Source of the DNA: Bacillota bacterium
GTDB taxonomy: Bacteria > Bacillota > Clostridia > Lachnospirales > Lachnospiraceae
Length of the DNA stretch: 11,466 nt
Direction of reading: 5' to 3'
NCBI GenBank assembly: GCA_023415055.1
Contig: JAEZLZ010000037.1
Span: 1-11,466, forward strand
Shown: one piece after another, positions 5,398 through 11,052 of the stretch
How the letters are laid out: every line of letters starts with the position of its first letter
Position numbering within the stretch: the first letter of the stretch is position 1
Translations under genes and position numbers: made by a program
Notes under the pieces: generated by a model
What the model was told of the DNA's origin: nothing
The model's database searches: none
The model's input: only the letters and a program-made list of their open reading frames with translations

Positions 5398-6291
5398 ATG
5401 GAATTAAAAGATATGAAACTTTGGGAAAAGAATGCTCCTGATGGTGACTTGGTTTCTACTATTGGAGATTTGAATAACGAAGGGCAGCCTACCCTGACTC
5501 CTTATTTATTAAAAGGGGAAAAATCGCGCCCTGCAATTATTGTTTGCCCGGGCGGCTCTTTTCAATTTAGAGCTTCAAGTGAAGGAGAGCCAATTGCACA
5601 ATGGCTCAATCAAATAGGAATAAATGCGTTTGTTTTAAATTATCGGGTTGCTCCGTTCACTCCATTTACGTCAACCAAAGATGCCGTACGAGCAGTCAGG
5701 TATATTCGCTATCATGCCCCGGAATTTAATATTGATCCGGAACGTATCGGCATGATAGGATTTTCAGCCGGCGGTTATCTCACCTCTTTTGTAGGAACGC
5801 GTTATGATAATGGAATGATAGAACCGGATAGTCGGGATGCGCAAATTATGTCGATGCTTTTGGGGGAACCGGATGTTAACGATCCGATTGATCAAACGAG
5901 CGCTAAACTTAATGCGGTCATTTTGTGCTATGCTGAGACGGCCCCCTTTTCTAAGGAAAAATTGCCGCCGGCTTCTCTATTAACAAAAGATATTACAGTG
6001 GATGAATTGATAGACTTTACATCAAATCACAAATATATTACTTCAAAAACACCACCGACTTTTCTATGGGTTACAGCAACCGATCACTGGAATTTTCAGC
6101 GCCAAAACTTACTTTTTGCCAGGGCTCTAAATGGGCTTAATCTGCCATTTGATTTACATATATTCTCCAAAGGTCCCCATGCCTTAGGCTTAGGCGAGGC
6201 AGAACCTACGGTAGCAATCTGGCCAAAACTATGTGAAAATTGGCTTAAAGGATTATACTTCATACATATGGTTCAAAATTCACCCTCCTAG
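5398..6291 (+). CDS. Alpha/beta hydrolase (esterase/lipase, BD-FAE-like)
   Basis: A 297-residue cytoplasmic serine hydrolase. The oxyanion loop is PGGSFQFRASSEGEP (about 51-65), the equivalent of the HGGG loop. The nucleophile is S123 in GFSAGG, the acid most likely D229 in TATDHWNFQ, and the base H261 in KGPHALGLG. Residues 97-118, AVRAVRYIRYHAPEFNIDPERI, are the usual segment before the nucleophile. No signal peptide is present. Relatives deacetylate sugars such as xylan fragments or hydrolyse small acyl esters; the exact substrate is unknown. The start is supported by AAGGA eight bases upstream. The last dozen residues (LYFIHMVQNSPS) look unlike the normal end after NWLKGL, and the stop abuts a scar of another gene, so the natural C-terminus may have been replaced by a deletion junction. 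All catalytic residues lie before that point, so it could still be active. Confidence 0.87.
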   Translation: MELKDMKLWEKNAPDGDLVSTIGDLNNEGQPTLTPYLLKGEKSRPAIIVCPGGSFQFRASSEGEPIAQWLNQIGINAFVLNYRVAPFTPFTSTKDAVRAVRYIRYHAPEFNIDPERIGMIGFSAGGYLTSFVGTRYDNGMIEPDSRDAQIMSMLLGEPDVNDPIDQTSAKLNAVILCYAETAPFSKEKLPPASLLTKDITVDELIDFTSNHKYITSKTPPTFLWVTATDHWNFQRQNLLFARALNGLNLPFDLHIFSKGPHALGLGEAEPTVAIWPKLCENWLKGLYFIHMVQNSPS

Positions 6292-6359
6292 ACATCAAAG
6301 TCACCAAGTCGAGCCATGTGGAGACGTACTGTCTGCTAATACAAGATGAAATAAATTGA
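6291..6359 (+). pseudogene. Scar resembling the C-terminus of an RNA uracil-5-methyltransferase (RlmD-like)
   Basis: Out of frame with the esterase, codons from 6291 to the TGA at 6357-6359 read DIKVTKSSHVETYCLLIQDE then IN. HVETxxLL is the conserved tail motif of 23S rRNA m5U methyltransferases of the RlmD/RumA type. No catalytic part is present, so only the extreme C-terminus was left when the upstream DNA was replaced by the esterase segment. The stretch is short, so the family call is tentative. Confidence 0.45.
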
Positions 6360-6428
6360 ATTGAATAAGTAAGAATTGGGCGCACTCGTTAGTATTAGCT
6401 GATGGGTGCGTTTTGCAGTAGAAATATG
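6360..6428 (+). repeat. Terminator-containing dispersed repeat, copy 2
   Basis: Pairs with 4875-4947. It follows the methyltransferase-like scar directly, just as copy 1 follows the HRDC scar directly, so in both places the repeat sits immediately behind the end of an old gene. Confidence 0.7.
6381..6414 (+). terminator. Rho-independent terminator in repeat copy 2
   Basis: CGCACTCGTTAG (6381-6392) pairs over 12 positions with CTGATGGGTGCG (6399-6410), three of them G-U, around the loop TATTAG, followed by TTTT. It ends the esterase transcript. Confidence 0.8.
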
Positions 6429-6512
6429 TAATTAAATGCAAGAGAAGCTGGGTTTCAAGAAAAGGTTTGAAATAAGGGTTTGCTTGGACTTGGTTATAGT
6501 AGATTTTAACGG

Positions 6513-6554
6513 AATTCTTTACTCTACTTTTGAAGGTAGAGTAAGGAATTTTTT
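6513..6554 (+). terminator. Second strong intrinsic terminator before the NERD-HRDC promoter
   Basis: A 17-pair stem (6513-6529 with 6534-6550, two G-U pairs) encloses the tetraloop TTGA and is followed by a run of T to 6554. The arms contain TTTACTCTAC and GTAGAGTAAG. GC content is low but the stem is long and unbroken. It insulates the next promoter at 6572-6600. Confidence 0.75.
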
Positions 6555-6571
6555 GCATTTAAAGAAAGTAA

Positions 6572-6600
6572 TTGTGTGGATTGTCGATATTTGGTATAAT
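6572..6600 (+). promoter_or_regulatory. Promoter of the NERD-HRDC gene
   Basis: TTGTGT (6572-6577), a 17-base spacer and a perfect TATAAT (6595-6600) preceded by TGG, an extended -10. Transcription would start near 6607, leaving a leader of about 57 to 63 bases. Confidence 0.7.
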
Positions 6601-6654
6601 AATGTAAAATTCTGTTAAGCATATAACATTAAAAGTGAAAACGATTATTGTAAG

Positions 6655-6660
6655 AGGGGG
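6655..6660 (+). promoter_or_regulatory. Ribosome binding site favouring the second ATG of the NERD-HRDC gene
   Basis: AGGGGG ends only three bases before the ATG at 6664 but nine bases before the ATG at 6670. The spacing and the MGLF start favour 6670, which would remove two residues. Confidence 0.5.
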
Positions 6661-6663
6661 AAA

Positions 6664-7422
6664 ATGAGTATGGGGCTATTTGATAAATTAAAGGAACCTG
6701 TTTTTTTGAAGGAGAGCAGTAATGCTGAGGAACAGCTGGAACGGTTAAAAGACTTGGAACCATCACTTAATCCGGAAGGTCAAGCGATAATTAGGCAAGA
6801 TATAAAATGCTTGGAATATGGGATGACCGGAGAGAAAAATATCGCTTTTGAGCTAAGAAACAGTCATATGCCGATGTACATATTACATGACTTATATCTG
6901 GAAGATGGAGATTTAAGTACTCAGATTGATTATCTTGTTTTTACAAAAAAGATCTGTTTTATCATTGTTCAATTAGTGAAGTATATTAAAAGTGTGTATG
7001 AACAATCCAAAGAGCCAGCTGTATCAGAAGAAAAACTGCTGGAATGGGCTAAGTCTTATTTGGATTTAAATAAGGAAGTTGATAAGGATTACACAAAAAA
7101 ATATGAGCAGTATAAGATGACAACCAGTGCTCCAAATGCCAAGCAAGAAGTCGTTCATGCAAAAGAAGAGAAGAGAGATATAGCTTGTTCTAGTCTATCA
7201 GCTGAAGAAACTGAAATATTTAAGGAATTAAAGGCATATCGGTTAAGTAAAAGCCGTGAAGAGAATATTAAGGCCTATTTGATCTATAACGACAATCAGT
7301 TAAAAGAATTGATTACAAAGATGCCAAGAAACAAGGTGGAACTTCAAAGGATGCCTGGTTTTGACGAAACAAAAACAAATAAGTATGGTGAGGACATCCT
7401 GGCTATACTATGCAAGTACTAA
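6664..7422 (+). CDS. NERD-HRDC protein with the core of the NERD domain deleted
   Basis: A 252-residue cytoplasmic protein. Residues 54-101 (MTGEKNIAFELRNSHMPMYI, then a segment with QIDYLVFTKKICFII) are the first half of a NERD nuclease-related domain. At residue 101-103 the sequence jumps to QLVKYIKSVYEQSKEP, which in full-length relatives lies after the domain. The expected ECKN segment with the E-x-K catalytic residues and the following roughly 100 residues are absent, while the frame is kept. Residues 103-175 form a charged linker, and 182-252 an HRDC nucleic-acid-binding domain (FKELKAYRLSKSREENIKAY to KYGEDILAIL). NERD domains are thought to be nucleases; this copy should be catalytically dead but may still bind DNA or RNA. 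It has its own promoter. A frameshifted paralogous tail lies at 4727-4874. The start may be the ATG at 6670. I am confident of the domains; the deletion rests on memory of relatives. Confidence 0.82.
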   Translation: MSMGLFDKLKEPVFLKESSNAEEQLERLKDLEPSLNPEGQAIIRQDIKCLEYGMTGEKNIAFELRNSHMPMYILHDLYLEDGDLSTQIDYLVFTKKICFIIVQLVKYIKSVYEQSKEPAVSEEKLLEWAKSYLDLNKEVDKDYTKKYEQYKMTTSAPNAKQEVVHAKEEKRDIACSSLSAEETEIFKELKAYRLSKSREENIKAYLIYNDNQLKELITKMPRNKVELQRMPGFDETKTNKYGEDILAILCKY

Positions 7423-7494
7423 ACGGCTAAGCCATTGATTCTATCCTTCGGTATATGTTTAGGTATTTTTGCGTTACTATAGCAAATATGCAAA

Positions 7495-7523
7495 TTGACA
7501 CTACCGGAAAGAAGTGGTACATT
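7495..7523 (+). promoter_or_regulatory. Promoter upstream of the truncated Trp-rich reading frame
   Basis: A perfect TTGACA (7495-7500) lies 17 bases before TACATT (7518-7523), which is preceded by TGG as an extended -10. A G-rich ribosome binding site (GGGGGG, 7543-7548) and TTG start (7556) follow, but that frame stops after eight codons, so the promoter now seems to serve a damaged gene. Confidence 0.6.
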
Positions 7524-7650
7524 TTATAACATACGACACAATGGGGGGTAATCATTTGAACGTTGTGTATCGGGTGTACTGATAGGTGAACATTATGAAG
7601 ACACAAAAGCGGGAAACGCAGGCAAGATTAAGTTTGATGAGATAAATATT

Positions 7651-8031
7651 ATGGATAACTACATTATGTACAGCGGTTACGGTTGGAGCAGCAACAAGAA
7701 TTACCACACTTGGATTGACGAAAAGTATAATGGAAATGCAATCACCTGGTGGGAAGGGCCTCTGTGGAATAGAGGCGGAACTGTCAGCAATAATGTGTTA
7801 TATAAAGCCAAATATGCTCTGGTACAATTTGGAGCAATAGGTAAGAACAGGCCGATTTTTAATGGTAATGTATTTGTCCAAGATAATAATGGAGTAATCG
7901 CGTATATTTCACCAACAAACGATAGAATGGGAAAAACTGTTTTCAAAAATATCGATCACTATACCGCAAAAGTGATTGTGCAAGATTATTTAGGCGACAA
8001 GACCTCTAAAATACTACCGCCATCAAAGTAG
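7651..8031 (+). CDS. Trp-rich protein of unknown family, probably the 3' part of a damaged gene
   Basis: From the first ATG the product has 126 residues with five tryptophans in one short region (GYGWSS, HTWID, TWWEGPLW). It continues with ALVQFGAIGKNRPIFNGNVF and NGVIAYISPTNDRMGKT, a beta-rich composition typical of extracellular or carbohydrate-associated domains. I do not recognise the family. The frame stays open upstream to 7552 and reads plausibly (GVLIGEHYEDTKAGNAGKIK), but contains no start codon there. A good promoter and a G-rich ribosome binding site lead instead into a TTG start at 7556, in another frame that ends at TGA after eight codons. The simplest reading is a gene whose front, perhaps with a signal peptide, was lost or frameshifted. 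The ATG at 7651 has no convincing ribosome binding site, so the product may not be made. Confidence 0.5.
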   Translation: MDNYIMYSGYGWSSNKNYHTWIDEKYNGNAITWWEGPLWNRGGTVSNNVLYKAKYALVQFGAIGKNRPIFNGNVFVQDNNGVIAYISPTNDRMGKTVFKNIDHYTAKVIVQDYLGDKTSKILPPSK

Positions 8032-8052
8032 TATATGGAACCTAATAAAAGT

Positions 8053-8059
8053 AAAGGTG
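8053..8059 (+). promoter_or_regulatory. Ribosome binding site deciding the PhzF start
   Basis: AAAGGTG lies eight bases before the ATG at 8068. The earlier in-frame ATG at 8035 has no such site, and the family homology begins at the later start. Confidence 0.65.
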
Positions 8060-8067
8060 CTGTTATT

Positions 8068-8937
8068 ATGAAGGTAAAAGTATTTCTGGTTAGTTCATTT
8101 GCAGAAACTGCAAAAGGTGGAAATGCAGCAGGCGTGGTCCTGGACGCAGATGGTTTAAATGAAGATAATAGGAAGAAAATTGCCAAAATTATTGGATACA
8201 GCGAAACGGCTTTTGTGAGCAAATCCGAAGTGGCTGATTTTAAAGTACGGTTTTTCACCCCGAGCGAAGAGGTAGATCTTTGTGGACATGCGACGATTGC
8301 CACGTTCCATACTCTTGCAGACCAGGTGCGTATTCAGCCTGATAATTATACTCAGGAAACTAAGGCGGGCGTACTTAAAGTAGAGGTGAAAAAGGACCGC
8401 ACTATAATGATGAGCCAAAATGTGCCGCAGTTCTACGAGGTAGTTGATAAAGAAGAAATAGCAGCTTCTCTGAACATCAGCTTGAACGAAATGGTTGAGG
8501 AACTACCGACTCAAATAGTGTCAACCGGGTTAAGGGATATCATAGTTCCCATTAAAAACCTTGATGCATTAAACGCGGTCAACCCAGACTTTGATAAAGT
8601 GAAAGGGGTCAGTCGCAAATACAACACCATAGGTTATCACCTGTTTACCTTAGAAACCCTTGGTGTAGCCCATGCACATACAAGAAACTTTGCACCTTTG
8701 TATAACATTCCGGAAGAGTCTGCAACAGGAACTTCAAATGGTGCATTAGCTGGTTATTTGTTCGAGTATGGTCAGATAAACAGTATAGAAGCAACACATT
8801 TAGTAATCGAGCAAGGCTATTCGATGAATAAGCCTTCTGAAATCATTATTGAGCTTGCAACAGATGAAAATAACATTACGGGAGTTGTGGTAGGTGGCAA
8901 AGCCATTTCATTTGATGCGGTCGATATAGAAATATAA
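8068..8937 (+). CDS. PhzF-family isomerase/epimerase
   Basis: A 289-residue cytoplasmic protein when started at 8068 (MKVKVFLVSSFAE). It has the diaminopimelate-epimerase-like double fold of the PhzF family. The family motifs are all visible: GGNAAGVV (17-24), the catalytic glutamate E46 in GYSETAFV, FFTPSEEVDLCGHATIA (62-78) and the glycine-rich EESATGTSNGALAGY (216-230). Length is normal. PhzF of Pseudomonas isomerises a phenazine precursor; most Firmicute members have unknown substrates and are thought to be isomerases of small carboxylic metabolites. The gene starts 36 bases after the Trp-rich frame and is followed at 17 bases by a leader ORF and an MFS exporter on the same strand. Making and exporting a small molecule together is possible, but nothing in the sequence proves it. 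Confidence 0.92.
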   Translation: MKVKVFLVSSFAETAKGGNAAGVVLDADGLNEDNRKKIAKIIGYSETAFVSKSEVADFKVRFFTPSEEVDLCGHATIATFHTLADQVRIQPDNYTQETKAGVLKVEVKKDRTIMMSQNVPQFYEVVDKEEIAASLNISLNEMVEELPTQIVSTGLRDIIVPIKNLDALNAVNPDFDKVKGVSRKYNTIGYHLFTLETLGVAHAHTRNFAPLYNIPEESATGTSNGALAGYLFEYGQINSIEATHLVIEQGYSMNKPSEIIIELATDENNITGVVVGGKAISFDAVDIEI

Positions 8938-8954
8938 AATTGGGAGGAAGAAGA

Positions 8955-8993
8955 ATGATATTAACAATCGCAACTGCTCTATGCAAAGGCTGA
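8955..8993 (+). CDS. Candidate 12-residue leader peptide before the MFS exporter
   Basis: The short frame encodes MILTIATALCKG and ends at TGA (8991-8993). It has one of the best ribosome binding sites in the window, GGGAGG (8942-8947), seven bases before the ATG. Its last codons and its stop lie inside the left arms of two alternative RNA helices, so ribosomes translating or stalling here would change the folding of the leader. This layout is known from attenuators of antibiotic-resistance genes. The alternative is the broken front of a lost gene following phzF; no longer continuation is seen in another frame. Confidence 0.5.
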   Translation: MILTIATALCKG

Positions 8994-9041
8994 GGACGCA
9001 GCATAGAGTGTAGTAGGTGACGAAGTCCTCATACTTTGCAT
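8977..9041 (+). promoter_or_regulatory. Two mutually exclusive RNA helices: candidate attenuator of the MFS gene
   Basis: Helix A joins CTCTATGC (8977-8984) and GCATAGAG (9001-9008), eight perfect pairs. Helix B joins ATGCAAAG (8981-8988) with CTTTGCAT (9034-9041) and TGAGGAC (8991-8997) with GTCCTCA (9025-9031), 15 pairs with a 2x2 internal loop. They share 8981-8984, so only one can form at a time. The left arms overlap the end of the leader ORF. No T-run follows helix B, so control would act on translation or through another signal. I matched it to no known riboswitch class. Confidence 0.55.
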
Positions 9042-9042
9042 C

Positions 9043-9072
9043 TTGATTTAAATGGAATTTGATAAAAATCAA
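9043..9072 (+). promoter_or_regulatory. Hairpin abutting the ribosome binding site of the MFS gene
   Basis: TTGATTT (9043-9049) pairs perfectly with AAATCAA (9066-9072), which overlaps the first two bases of AAAGGAG (9071-9077). CTTTG (9034-9038), part of helix B, could alternatively pair with CAAAG (9070-9074) and cover the ribosome binding site more fully. That would link the leader switch to translation of the exporter. Confidence 0.4.
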
Positions 9073-9077
9073 AGGAG
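9071..9077 (+). promoter_or_regulatory. Ribosome binding site deciding the MFS start
   Basis: AAAGGAG lies ten bases before the ATG at 9088, where the family-like N-terminus begins. The upstream in-frame ATG at 9052 would place this site inside the coding region. Confidence 0.65.
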
Positions 9078-9087
9078 CAAGGTAAAG

Positions 9088-10374
9088 ATGATAAAAATAC
9101 TAAAAAAATTAGACACATTTTTAATACTCTGGAGCACGCAATCCCTGTCTCAACTTGGAAGTGCGATGACAGGTTTTGCTTTGACATTATGGCTATATAA
9201 GGAAACCGGATCTGCGTTACAAACAGCGCTTTTATCGATCTGCTCTTACGCACCGTATGTAATGATGAGCATTTTTGCAGGAGCATTAAGTGATCGATGG
9301 GATAAGAAAAAGGTTATGCTGGTATGCGACACCTTTGCCGCATGCACAACAGTTATCGTACTTATATTATTAAAGTTGGATTTATTATGTCCGATACATA
9401 TGTATATTCTTAATGCAATAAACGGTCTTATGAATACCATTCAGCAGCCGGCATCGGATGTGACCATGACACTGATTATTCCAAAGGAGGATTACCAGAA
9501 GACCAGTGGACTCAGGTCATTTTCACAGTCGCTTGTTACGATTTTAAATCCTGTGTTTGCAACATCACTGTTTGCTATCGGGGGGATAGAAGCGGTTATC
9601 TATGTTGATTTGGCAACATTTGTAATTGCGTTTTTGTCGTTACTTCTTTTTGTCCGTATTCCAAGTATTGTAAGCTCTGAAAAGACAGGAAAAGAACCTT
9701 TACTTATGTCAGCTAAGTCGGGACTGAATTACTTAAAGGAGAATCCACTGATTCTTACCCTGATTCTGTTCCTCGCTGGAGTAAATTTAATCGCATCCGC
9801 ATTTGATGCAACACTTCCCGCATTAATTCTTCCGAGAAAGAACGGTGGAGAAGGTATGCTTGGCATCATTACAGCCTGCGCAGGTGTTGCAACATTACTC
9901 GGAAGTTTTATAGTTACGTTATTACCGAAGCCGAATAACCGTATCCGGGTGATATATATCACTATGCTGATATCCTTAAGCATAGAAAACTTTGTACTTG
10001 CATTTAGCAGAGTACCTATTCTATGGTGTCTTGGACAGCTTATCGGATGGGTAGTAGTTCCAATTATGGGCGCAAACATGGATGTTATCCTAAGATCTAC
10101 GATACCGATAGAGATGCAGGGTAGGGTTTATTCCTGTAGAAATACACTTCAGTTTTTCACCATACCTATGGGATTTTTCCTTGGAGGACTCATGGTGGAT
10201 AATGTTTGCGAGCCGGTTATGACAGCAGCTTCAAAGGGCAGTATGTTAACCATCCTGTTTGGTACAGGGAAGGGATCAGGAGCAGCGATGATGATGCTGA
10301 TCCTTGGAATTGCAGGCACAGTAATTTGCCTTGTGTTTGGTAAAATACTTAAACAATACTCATACGAGAATTAG
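9088..10374 (+). CDS. MFS exporter (MFS_3 / macrolide-efflux-like)
   Basis: From the ATG at 9088 it encodes 428 residues with about twelve membrane segments. The N-terminus KLDTFLILWSTQSLSQLGSA MTGFALTLWLY is typical of the MFS_3 drug-efflux group (Mef- and EntS-like). The MFS loop motif is seen as GALSDRWDKKKVML between helices 2 and 3, and the QPASDVTMTLIIPKEDYQK segment is also characteristic. Such proteins export macrolides, siderophores or other small molecules using the proton gradient; the substrate is unknown. The gene is preceded by a leader ORF and alternative RNA helices, which suggests inducible expression. It lies downstream of phzF on the same strand, with no clear promoter in the short gap, so the two may share a transcript. 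A bidirectional terminator follows. Confidence 0.88.
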   Translation: MIKILKKLDTFLILWSTQSLSQLGSAMTGFALTLWLYKETGSALQTALLSICSYAPYVMMSIFAGALSDRWDKKKVMLVCDTFAACTTVIVLILLKLDLLCPIHMYILNAINGLMNTIQQPASDVTMTLIIPKEDYQKTSGLRSFSQSLVTILNPVFATSLFAIGGIEAVIYVDLATFVIAFLSLLLFVRIPSIVSSEKTGKEPLLMSAKSGLNYLKENPLILTLILFLAGVNLIASAFDATLPALILPRKNGGEGMLGIITACAGVATLLGSFIVTLLPKPNNRIRVIYITMLISLSIENFVLAFSRVPILWCLGQLIGWVVVPIMGANMDVILRSTIPIEMQGRVYSCRNTLQFFTIPMGFFLGGLMVDNVCEPVMTAASKGSMLTILFGTGKGSGAAMMMLILGIAGTVICLVFGKILKQYSYEN

Positions 10375-10447
10375 GGGCATTAGAGCCATATAACTTATCG
10401 CTATGGAAAAGCATTGTACCAAAATGTACTTCTTGACCATTAATATA

Positions 10448-10478
10448 AAACCGGAGCAGGTTTTACCCGCTCCGGTTT
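10448..10478. terminator. Bidirectional terminator between convergent genes
   Basis: AAACCGGAGC (10448-10457) pairs perfectly with GCTCCGGTTT (10469-10478), and the stem continues after one mismatch with GGT/ACC. On the minus strand the stem is followed by TTTTATATTAAT, so it serves the minus-strand unit well. On the plus strand it is followed by TTTATTAT. Confidence 0.8.
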
Positions 10479-10480
10479 AT

Positions 10481-10510
10481 TATGAACGCCCGACGAGCGC
10501 ACGTTTCATA
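10481..10510. repeat. Inverted repeat overlapping the end of the minus-strand gene
   Basis: TATGAACG (10481-10488) pairs with CGTTTCATA (10502-10510), with one bulged T, around a GC-rich centre containing CCCGACGAGCGCA. It includes the stop codon of the minus-strand gene and sits next to the terminator. Its role is unknown. Confidence 0.35.
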
Positions 10511-11039
10511 TAGTAATCAGATCCTCCTCATGCATCATATACTCAATCAACATATAAATAGCGGAATAAAAGGTATCATCAAACTTTTCGTTATGAGTGA
10601 TATACATTTTTTTTAATGAGAAGAAAGGAGATACAGTTGCAAGAAGTTCATTGTGTTGCCTTATGGTAACACTATTATTTCTTTCTCTCTTTATGAATAG
10701 GACCCCGTATGGAGTATCGACATTCATCTGATCTATTTGTTGCGAACGCTTTATAATATGCAATCTGCTTGCTTCAGGATAGTTAGCAAAATTGAAGGTA
10801 GCAACGGCAATCGGTTGTTTGTTTTGATAAATAACATATCTTTTAAATTCTGCATTGTTCCAATGCGCTTTAGTAACAGGCAGATTAACCATGCCTGTAG
10901 TATAAACAGTTTTCCCTTGCGCATCACATATTTTTTTTGCAATTCCAAACAGCTTCTGATTTGAAATTTTTGAAACTAAAATCTCATTCTCATTTATCAT
11001 TTTCCAGGTAAAGAGACCTCTTTTAATTCTCAATTTCAT
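10506..11039 (-). CDS. Uncharacterised protein, possibly tubby/LURP-one-like
   Basis: A 177-residue protein without signal peptide or membrane segment. It alternates short beta-strand-like stretches (LRIKRGLFTWKMI, ILVSKISNQKLFGIAKKI, AVATFNFANYPEASRLHIIK, VTIRQHNELLATVSPFF) and ends in a helix, FYSAIYMLIEYMMHEEDLIT. A beta-barrel wrapped around a final hydrophobic helix is the pattern of tubby C-terminal/LURP-one-like domains found in Firmicutes. This resemblance is from general pattern only. The start has a good ribosome binding site (AAGGGGTG on the minus strand, 11054-11047) that overlaps the stop codon of the chromate-transporter gene. The gap is 13 bases, so the two are co-transcribed. 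A terminator lies beyond its end. No function can be assigned. Confidence 0.75.
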   Translation of the reverse strand: MKLRIKRGLFTWKMINENEILVSKISNQKLFGIAKKICDAQGKTVYTTGMVNLPVTKAHWNNAEFKRYVIYQNKQPIAVATFNFANYPEASRLHIIKRSQQIDQMNVDTPYGVLFIKRERNNSVTIRQHNELLATVSPFFSLKKMYITHNEKFDDTFYSAIYMLIEYMMHEEDLITI

Positions 11040-11052
11040 ACTTGAACACCCC

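Larger units (their letters stand above)
6292..6663. other. Gene-free stretch between the esterase and the NERD-HRDC gene
   Basis: About 370 bases contain the methyltransferase-like scar, repeat copy 2 with its terminator, a second strong terminator, and the promoter and leader of the next gene. A plus-strand open frame from 6436 to 6618 crosses the second terminator hairpin and has no ribosome binding site, so I do not take it as a gene. Confidence 0.6.

Noticed and set aside
6301..6558. Minus-strand open frame of 85 codons
   Set aside because: It is the reverse of the methyltransferase-like scar, the repeat and both terminators, with no ribosome binding site.
6436..6618. Plus-strand open frame of 60 codons
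   Set aside because: It crosses a 17-pair terminator hairpin and the promoter of the next gene, has no ribosome binding site and shows no domain-like sequence.
7424..7432. GGCT-A-AGCC hairpin after the NERD-HRDC gene as a terminator
   Set aside because: Only four pairs with a one-base loop, and no T-run.
8991..8993. TGA of the short leader ORF as a selenocysteine codon
   Set aside because: Reading through gives only a few residues before another stop, and no selenocysteine enzyme family fits. The TGA lies in the arm of a regulatory helix instead.
8977..9041. Known riboswitch class in the MFS leader (guanidine, glutamine/downstream-peptide, ZTP, fluoride)
   Set aside because: The conserved cores of these classes are not present. 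A loose likeness to the glutamine motif (AGTAGG, CGAAG) is not in the right structural order.
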